Part shown: piece by piece, positions 6,363-11,290 of the stretch
How positions within the stretch are numbered: position 1 is the stretch's first letter
Layout of the letters: each line of letters starts with the position of its first letter
Assembly (NCBI GenBank): GCA_045588795.1
Contig: JAZNEY010000063.1
Span: forward strand, 1-11,290
Length of the DNA: 11,290 nt
Source: UMGS1908 sp045588795
Lineage (GTDB): Bacteria > Bacillota > Clostridia > Christensenellales > UBA1242
Direction: 5' to 3'
Position numbers and translations under genes: made by a program
The notes under the pieces: model-generated
The model's input: the letters and a program-made list of their open reading frames with translations, nothing else
Told to the model about the DNA's origin: nothing
The model's database searches: none

Positions 6363-8717
6363 TTAATATTTAATATCAAAAGTAATCGACTTCCCATTCG
6401 ATAGTGAAATGTTTTCAATTACAGGATTTAGGATATTGACATCATACCCCTTAACCTTTTTAACGCCTTTTAAAAGCATCAAGTTAAATGTGGTGTTTTT
6501 AAGAGCCTTACAAGTAACAGTTGCACTGCCTTTTCTGTCGTCCCACGATAAATCTACCAAAACATTCACGTTGGTGTTTACCGAAGTAATTGAGCCAGAT
6601 GCCCAAAGTGCAGGTTTTGATTGAAGCACCGCTATGTTTTTTCCACTTGACACAACAAGACACTCTGCAATACTTGAAAGCAAAAGTTGATTTCCAATAA
6701 TATTGAAATAGTTGTCTCCATCAGTATAAGCACATAAATTCGTTTTGTCGTTATTAAAAAACATCAAATTTCCAGACATAAAGTTCGAAATCATATATCT
6801 CAAAATACTAACACAAGCATCACCATGACCAAGCACACTAGCCATCTCCGCAAGTCGCCCAAGCGAAACAATATTTTGCGCAAAAAGTGCTTTATCAATT
6901 TTCTGAACAACTGTATTAAGATATGGTGCAATCACCGCAGTGCTTGAGTGAAGTGTTACATCTTTTGTTCCAAAAACTGGATACAAATGCATTATGCCTG
7001 CACTCTTATAACTGTTTTCATCATCAGAATACTCTGCAAGAATATTTGAATTTACCTTGTTTTGTGGCAATATGTTCAAAAACTTTTGATAAGCAACAAT
7101 ATCACTAATTGGCACAGAATAATTATTTGATGCACTAATAATGTTGTTAATCAAAGTTCTAACAACCGAGAAATCCGCTGGACAAGATTTATAAACACCA
7201 ACCTTTTTATTCTCAAAATATTTAGACTTTCCATAAGGCGAGTAAGATGGACAACTTACAAGATTTCCCATTTGGTCAGCATAAAAATAATTCATATAGA
7301 ATTTTGCGATTTCACACATAAAAGGAAGTGCATCACTTTTTAAAAATTTTACATCTTTAGTCCACAAGAAATAATCATAAAGCATATTCGCAATGACTGC
7401 GCCACTCACAACCGTTGCAATATCGCTTGCCTTTGTGGAACCAGTAATTCCCGTTCCTCTTGCCAAGATAAATGGAACCATTAGCCCCTTAGACTTATAA
7501 ATTCTGTTAGCATTCTTTTTAAGGTCATCAGAATATTTCAAGAAATAATCAACAATAGATTTTAATTTTGTCAAGTCGCCAAGCATACCACAAGGACTAT
7601 ACATAGCAGGAATTTCACAAGCAGAGTCCGGAACAGCATTTTTATTTGCATAGTGATATGACCAAAGTCCTGTAACGAATGGCAATTCAACATCACTTGA
7701 AATCCCAATCGCATTTAGATATTTTGCAAAATGGAAAAGTTTTTCATAAATCAATGTACTATTTTCATTAAATCCAGCAATTAAATTATCAACATAAGTT
7801 TCTTTCTCGTTTGAAATAGAAAGCTCGCACTTGCTCATCATTTTAGAGTAAAGAGCAAAATGTTCTTTAAATGCTTTTTCATAACTTGGTTGCTTAATTG
7901 CAAGCAAATCACCTTTTATTGTTTGCCACTCACGGTCCTTGCTTTTTGCTACATAGGTTTTAATTATTACAAGCACCCTTTCTGCATTATCAACTTTTAA
8001 AGACTTATCGAGAGATTGCAAAGTCGCCCTGTTGTCAACAACAACTCTTGCCACAGCACCAATGTTAATTCCATTATGTTCTTGATTAAAACAAATTGTA
8101 GTTGCTCCAATTTCAGTTTGCTCACTTTCAGCATAAGGTGCAATCTCGCCATTGAACGAAGCTCTTGATTTGTCGTGTGAACGAAGTGAAAGCTCAAGAG
8201 AGATAGTTCCCGCTCCAACCTTTGAAATCTCATAATAAATCATTCCATTTGCACAAGACACAAAGCAAGACCTGTCAATCTTTGTTCCAACATCACCAAA
8301 ACCAACACTTGCCTCACCATTTTCCATATTTATTTGTCTGTAATATTGAGTAACGTGTTTGCCAGCAATGGATTGTTCTATGCAAAAATCAGCAACAGGA
8401 AAAGGACAGACTTCTGTTGGTTGATATTTCTTCATCTCAAAAGCCTTTTCAATAGTCATTCCAGCCATTACTTGGTTTTTAGAGTCAACCCACTTTCTAA
8501 CTTCTTTCATTTTATCAGAAATATCAGGAAGCACGCCAACAGACCCTTGCCAAACGGAATTAATATTCGATATCATCATTTTTTCATAACGAACACCGCC
8601 TTGAACAAGTGCGCCAATCTTTCCGTTTCCAATAGGCAAAGAAGTCTCCCAAGAAGATAAAGTATTTGCCGGCTTGTTGTATTTTAGTACCATTTTGTTG
8701 CGATTAATCTTTTGCAT
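6363..8717 (-). CDS. GH95-like (alpha-L-fucosidase fold) protein, probably lacking catalytic residues
   Basis: This 784-residue cytoplasmic protein (no signal peptide) has the GH95 layout. An N-terminal beta-domain opens with YNKPA (13-17), W23 and LPIGNGKIGALVQGGV (27-42), matching the family's PA...W...LP.GNG.lGAmv.Gg, then INSVWQG (52-58) for LNEDTLWSG. Next are YQPTEV and YYRQINMENGEASVGF (125-140). The (alpha/alpha)6-barrel region runs about 310-690, and a C-terminal beta-domain follows (about 700-784). Residue loss stands out. The family's NIN.QMNYW motif aligns to ACEIPAMYSP (366-375) with both Asn gone, and the general-acid SPEN motif aligns to SPYG (493-496), with Tyr for Glu. DGD (666-668) may keep the third site. 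It may be a non-catalytic carbohydrate-binding or sensory relative, or use other residues. It is the first gene of the operon, with GGAG nine bases before ATG at 8717. Confidence 0.75.
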   Translation of the reverse strand: MQKINRNKMVLKYNKPANTLSSWETSLPIGNGKIGALVQGGVRYEKMMISNINSVWQGSVGVLPDISDKMKEVRKWVDSKNQVMAGMTIEKAFEMKKYQPTEVCPFPVADFCIEQSIAGKHVTQYYRQINMENGEASVGFGDVGTKIDRSCFVSCANGMIYYEISKVGAGTISLELSLRSHDKSRASFNGEIAPYAESEQTEIGATTICFNQEHNGINIGAVARVVVDNRATLQSLDKSLKVDNAERVLVIIKTYVAKSKDREWQTIKGDLLAIKQPSYEKAFKEHFALYSKMMSKCELSISNEKETYVDNLIAGFNENSTLIYEKLFHFAKYLNAIGISSDVELPFVTGLWSYHYANKNAVPDSACEIPAMYSPCGMLGDLTKLKSIVDYFLKYSDDLKKNANRIYKSKGLMVPFILARGTGITGSTKASDIATVVSGAVIANMLYDYFLWTKDVKFLKSDALPFMCEIAKFYMNYFYADQMGNLVSCPSYSPYGKSKYFENKKVGVYKSCPADFSVVRTLINNIISASNNYSVPISDIVAYQKFLNILPQNKVNSNILAEYSDDENSYKSAGIMHLYPVFGTKDVTLHSSTAVIAPYLNTVVQKIDKALFAQNIVSLGRLAEMASVLGHGDACVSILRYMISNFMSGNLMFFNNDKTNLCAYTDGDNYFNIIGNQLLLSSIAECLVVSSGKNIAVLQSKPALWASGSITSVNTNVNVLVDLSWDDRKGSATVTCKALKNTTFNLMLLKGVKKVKGYDVNILNPVIENISLSNGKSITFDIKY

Positions 8718-8757
8718 TTACAATTTCTCCATAGTAATTCTTTAACTTAATATATTT

Positions 8758-8786
8758 ATTATATATCAAACAACTCCAAAATACAA
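8758..8786 (-). promoter_or_regulatory. Candidate promoter of the five-gene GH95-like/DUF1538/P-II operon
   Basis: On the minus strand, a perfect -10 TATAAT (8763-8758) is preceded after 17 bases by a weak -35 TTGTAT (8786-8781). It lies in the only sizeable gap upstream of the operon, 41 bases before the ATG at 8717 and downstream of the ddl terminator. The AT-rich surroundings limit certainty. Confidence 0.5.
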
Positions 8787-8816
8787 AATGTTTAACCGAC
8801 TTTTTAATTATATATT

Positions 8817-8851
8817 AAAAAAAATAAAAGACTGGATTTTTCCAGCCTTTT
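8817..8851 (-). terminator. Intrinsic terminator of the ddl gene
   Basis: The stem pairs 8842-8851 with 8826-8835 around a six-base loop, followed on the minus strand by TTTTATTTTTTTT. The one non-Watson-Crick pair is G-U in the minus-strand RNA but A-C on the plus strand, so the structure is built for minus-strand transcripts. It begins five bases past the ddl stop and separates ddl from the operon below. Confidence 0.85.
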
Positions 8852-8856
8852 GAAGT

Positions 8857-10011
8857 TTAACCATTAAAAATTTTTGCTTGTGGGGTTGATTTTAACCGAG
8901 CAAACTTTTCTTCCCAATACTTTTTGCCACTTTGATATATAATTTCTAAAACATTAAGTTCTCCCCAAAAATAAAATCCCAGTGAGCCCGGAATACTATT
9001 AACCTCTCCAAGATACAACTTCCCACTGTCTGTATCATATATAAAATCAACCCTTACAACCCCGCACATATCAAGCGTATTGTAAATTGTTTTCGAGTGT
9101 CTTATAATTTCATTTTTTAGTCTAACTGAAATATCGGCAGGAATCTTTCTTTCTGCGCCTTCCATCAAACTTCCCGTAAGCCCTGAAATCTTTAAGCCAG
9201 TTTTTAAACCTTTAGAGTTCCCTCCACCCATATATTTATCACTAAACGAAATAATCACACTACTTGTTAAAGGTTCTTCAATGCTTGAAGCAAGCACCCT
9301 GCCATCTTTTTTTATTAGACAACAATTAAACTCTCTTTTATTGATTATTGCTCTTTCTACCACAATCCTATCATCAAACTCAAACGCAAGATTTACACAC
9401 TTTTCAAATTCTTGCAAATTGCCTGCAAGCGATACCCCCACACTACTTCCTTGTCTTGCTGGCTTTATCACGACCGGAAATCCAAACTGCCCTACTTGTT
9501 CATTGATTTTGTTTCTGTGTATAATCCATTCTGATTTTGTAAACACAAAAAAGTCAACGGTTGGAATATCTTGTGCAAGCGAAATGAGTTTTGTAAAATA
9601 TTTATCCATTGCCATTTTTAATGATGCCGAATCCCCCGTGCTTGTTGGAATTTTACACATTTCTAAAATGCTTGTTATATCCCCCGACTCACCAATATCT
9701 CCGTGACAACAATTGACAACAAAGTCAACTTGAAATATTTTTTTAAGTCGCCCATTCCGCTTTTCAAGATATAGCCAATTCGAGCCTGTTAAAATTTTCA
9801 CTTTTTTAACTTTTGAAAAATCAGGCTTTCTGTAAAAACCAAATGAGGACAACAGGTCGCCAATAAACCAATTATTTTCTCTGTCAATATAGCATAGAGA
9901 AACACTCACATTATCAAGTTTGTACTTTTTATAAATTTGTAGCGCAGTTATAATTGACACATCATGCTCAGTTGAATTACCTCCAAAAATTATAAGAATA
10001 TTTTTATCCAT
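8857..10011 (-). CDS. ddl: D-alanine--D-alanine ligase
   Basis: ATP-grasp enzyme joining two D-alanines with ATP for the peptidoglycan stem peptide; cytosolic. Of 384 residues, the key motifs are GGNSTEHDVS (10-19, E15), HGDIGESG (103-110), MDK (135-137), VIKPARQGSSVGVS (181-194), the ATP-contact VVER (217-220), REFNC (226-230), KY (259-260), VVRVDF (318-323, R320 and D322) and EVNSIPGS (336-343, E336 and N338). The omega-loop Lys-Tyr points to D-Ala as second substrate rather than D-lactate, because D-Lac ligases of the VanA type carry His there. It is longer than typical Ddl (about 305-360 residues), partly through an insertion of about 20 residues after Y260. The start has AGGGGGG six bases upstream. 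It follows murF on the same strand but with a terminator-like hairpin between. Confidence 0.92.
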   Translation of the reverse strand: MDKNILIIFGGNSTEHDVSIITALQIYKKYKLDNVSVSLCYIDRENNWFIGDLLSSFGFYRKPDFSKVKKVKILTGSNWLYLEKRNGRLKKIFQVDFVVNCCHGDIGESGDITSILEMCKIPTSTGDSASLKMAMDKYFTKLISLAQDIPTVDFFVFTKSEWIIHRNKINEQVGQFGFPVVIKPARQGSSVGVSLAGNLQEFEKCVNLAFEFDDRIVVERAIINKREFNCCLIKKDGRVLASSIEEPLTSSVIISFSDKYMGGGNSKGLKTGLKISGLTGSLMEGAERKIPADISVRLKNEIIRHSKTIYNTLDMCGVVRVDFIYDTDSGKLYLGEVNSIPGSLGFYFWGELNVLEIIYQSGKKYWEEKFARLKSTPQAKIFNG

Positions 10012-10073
10012 TTTACCCCCCTTTTTTTAACTTTAAAAATATTTATCTGACCACAATATTTTTAAAAGAATAC

Positions 10074-10114
10074 AAAAAACAAAAGAACGACCATTTATTT
10101 TAGCCATTCTTTTG
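10074..10114 (-). terminator. Intrinsic terminator after murF
   Basis: Minus-strand arms 10114-10102 and 10092-10080 pair over 13 positions, four of them G-U wobbles, with a nine-base loop and six T (10079-10074). Wobbles become mismatches on the plus strand, which fixes the direction. It is about 86 bases past the murF stop and ahead of ddl. I see no convincing separate ddl promoter, so read-through may feed ddl. Confidence 0.7.
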
Positions 10115-10199
10115 TACTTTCTTGACATCTACATCACTTATTAAATAAATTATCACATTACTTACAATGCGTTGCCAAAAGCCTCTTTAATTTTACATT
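10115..10199. other. AT-rich murF 3' trailer without features
   Basis: No open reading frame with a ribosome site, no RNA gene and no repeat is visible between the murF stop codon and its terminator. A five-base-pair hairpin overlapping the stop codon is too weak to call. Confidence 0.5.
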
Positions 10200-11290
10200 T
10201 TAAGTGTAATTATCTGGCAAATCATTTTCAAATAATACCACATCACCCGGGTTTGCAATAGTTGATAAAACCTCTATTGCCTGCGATAAACTTCCAGACC
10301 TTAAAATCTTTTCTTTGTCAAAACCACCAAACTCAAGCCCTGCCGAAATCGCATCATAGTTTGCAACCCCGTTAATTATAACATAATCGCAAACTGATGC
10401 CATGTCTCTACCAAAGATAAAGTTGCTGTTAAACTCTTCTTTGCCAAGTTCTACAAGACCCGGTGTTATTACAATTTTTTTAGTTTTAAATTCTTTGATT
10501 GTTTCAAGAGCAGCCTTTGCCCCCTCAACACTACCATTGTATGCATCATCAATAACAACGAGTGAATTTTGAGACGGAACAATTGCAAGCCTGTGTGCTG
10601 ATGGTACTAGTTTTGAAACAGCAGATTTTAGCTCTTCCATAGAAACACCCATATCTTTTGCAATTGTTGCACAAAGCAAAATGTTTGAAATATTATGTTT
10701 GCCAAGTAGCACCGTGCAAACTCTAATAGTCTCCCCATCAATTGTCAAATCAAATTCGCTACCACGCTCGCCAACATTTAAGTTCGTTACAAAACTTTTA
10801 CCATTTTCATCTTTTATAGTAGTTCCGCATTTATTACAAACCGCTCTTTCAAACAATTCAAAGTTTGGCTCAGAGTCAAGATTGAAGTATGCCATACCAT
10901 TTTCGCCAACACCTTGTACAAGTTCAAACTTTGTATTTTTCAAGTTTTCCACACTTCTAAATGTTGCAAGGTGCTGATTTCCAATACCTGTAATAACAGC
11001 CACACTTGGCTTTACCATATCAACAAGATACTTAATATCTCCAACGTGCTTTGCACCCATCTCAGCAATTAAAATCTCATCATCAGATTTTAAGTTGTTC
11101 AAAATTGTTTTAGAAAGCCCAAGCGGAGTGTTGTAACTATAAGGAGTTGCACAAACTTTATATTTTTCAGAAAGCATAGTGGTTAAAATGTTTTTAACAG
11201 AAGTCTTTGCAAAACTTCCAGTAATACCAATAACTTTTAAATAAGTCGGAGGCCAAGCGGTCTTAGGAGACAATCCTTTTGTACAACTCC
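10200..11290 (-). CDS. murF: UDP-N-acetylmuramoyl-tripeptide--D-alanyl-D-alanine ligase (5'-truncated by window edge)
   Basis: Mur ligase that adds D-Ala-D-Ala to UDP-MurNAc-tripeptide with ATP in the cytosol. The frame is open to the window edge, giving 363 C-terminal residues; about 90 or more N-terminal residues are missing, so no start is assigned (the TTG at 11273 is internal). Counting from that TTG, the motifs are P-loop GITGSFAKTS (16-25), YNTPLGLSKTI (47-57), AEMGAKHVGDI (70-80), ITGIGNQHLATF (94-105), NTKFEL (113-118), LLGKHNISN (189-197), SAHRL (225-229), DDAYNGS (242-248), PGLVELG (271-277) and the C-terminal ending FENDLPDNY. The order and spacing are MurF-like, with both the ATPase and C-terminal domains intact. 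The glycine normally before the P-loop Lys is Ala (codon 11210-11208). It sits directly upstream of ddl, which supplies its D-Ala-D-Ala substrate. Confidence 0.88.
   Translation of the reverse strand, partial: SCTKGLSPKTAWPPTYLKVIGITGSFAKTSVKNILTTMLSEKYKVCATPYSYNTPLGLSKTILNNLKSDDEILIAEMGAKHVGDIKYLVDMVKPSVAVITGIGNQHLATFRSVENLKNTKFELVQGVGENGMAYFNLDSEPNFELFERAVCNKCGTTIKDENGKSFVTNLNVGERGSEFDLTIDGETIRVCTVLLGKHNISNILLCATIAKDMGVSMEELKSAVSKLVPSAHRLAIVPSQNSLVVIDDAYNGSVEGAKAALETIKEFKTKKIVITPGLVELGKEEFNSNFIFGRDMASVCDYVIINGVANYDAISAGLEFGGFDKEKILRSGSLSQAIEVLSTIANPGDVVLFENDLPDNYT

Noticed and set aside
7997..8233. Minus-strand 78-residue frame inside the GH95-like gene
   Set aside because: It is an alternative frame fully inside a gene whose own frame carries clear family motifs.
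9281..9706. Plus-strand 141-residue open frame
   Set aside because: It is the antisense of conserved Ddl coding sequence, with no ribosome site or domain signal.
10681..10977. Plus-strand 98-residue open frame
   Set aside because: It is the antisense of conserved MurF motifs; a shadow of that gene.
11271..11273. TTG as the murF start
   Set aside because: The frame continues open to the window edge and the first domain of MurF is missing, so the TTG is an internal leucine codon.
1..11290. CRISPR array, insertion sequence, integrase attachment site or riboswitch
   Set aside because: I saw no regularly spaced direct repeats, transposase-like frames, duplicated tRNA 3' end, or recognisable riboswitch core; all gaps are under about 200 bases.

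Overview
The window is AT-rich, uses strong purine-rich Shine-Dalgarno sites and compact intergenic gaps, and carries clostridial-type cell-wall genes. It looks like a chromosomal segment of an uncultured low-GC Bacillota (Clostridia-like) bacterium. Nothing in it suggests phage, plasmid, insertion sequence or CRISPR. All genes but one are on the minus strand.

Layout from left to right. 1-614: 3'-truncated gene for an endonuclease/exonuclease/phosphatase (EEP) family protein, GTG start, own promoter. 807-1643: orphan coiled-coil protein of unknown function with its own sigma-A promoter and terminator. 1827-1913: tRNA-Leu(CAA) with encoded CCA, promoter and terminator. 2109-3359: the only plus-strand gene, a 416-residue ferritin-like protein with three Glu + (E/D)xxH helical-hairpin signatures. 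It meets the next operon at a shared bidirectional terminator (3368-3400). 3418-8717: a tight five-gene minus-strand operon (gaps 12, 18, 3 and 26 bp). In transcription order it holds a GH95-like protein that appears to have lost its catalytic residues, a disordered Lys/Pro/Asp-rich protein, a duplicated DUF1538 membrane protein, and two different P-II-like proteins. 8857-10011: D-alanine--D-alanine ligase. 10200-11290: MurF-type ligase, its 5' end beyond the window.

How the genes fit together. Ddl and MurF catalyse consecutive steps of peptidoglycan precursor synthesis: D-Ala-D-Ala formation, then its attachment to UDP-MurNAc-tripeptide. The DUF1538 plus P-II trio looks like a membrane transporter or channel with dedicated signal-sensing partners. 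The co-transcribed GH95-like and disordered proteins are unexpected companions. This operon is the best candidate in the window for an undescribed system; the three-hairpin ferritin-like protein is the second. Every functional statement rests on motif reading by eye, with no database search.
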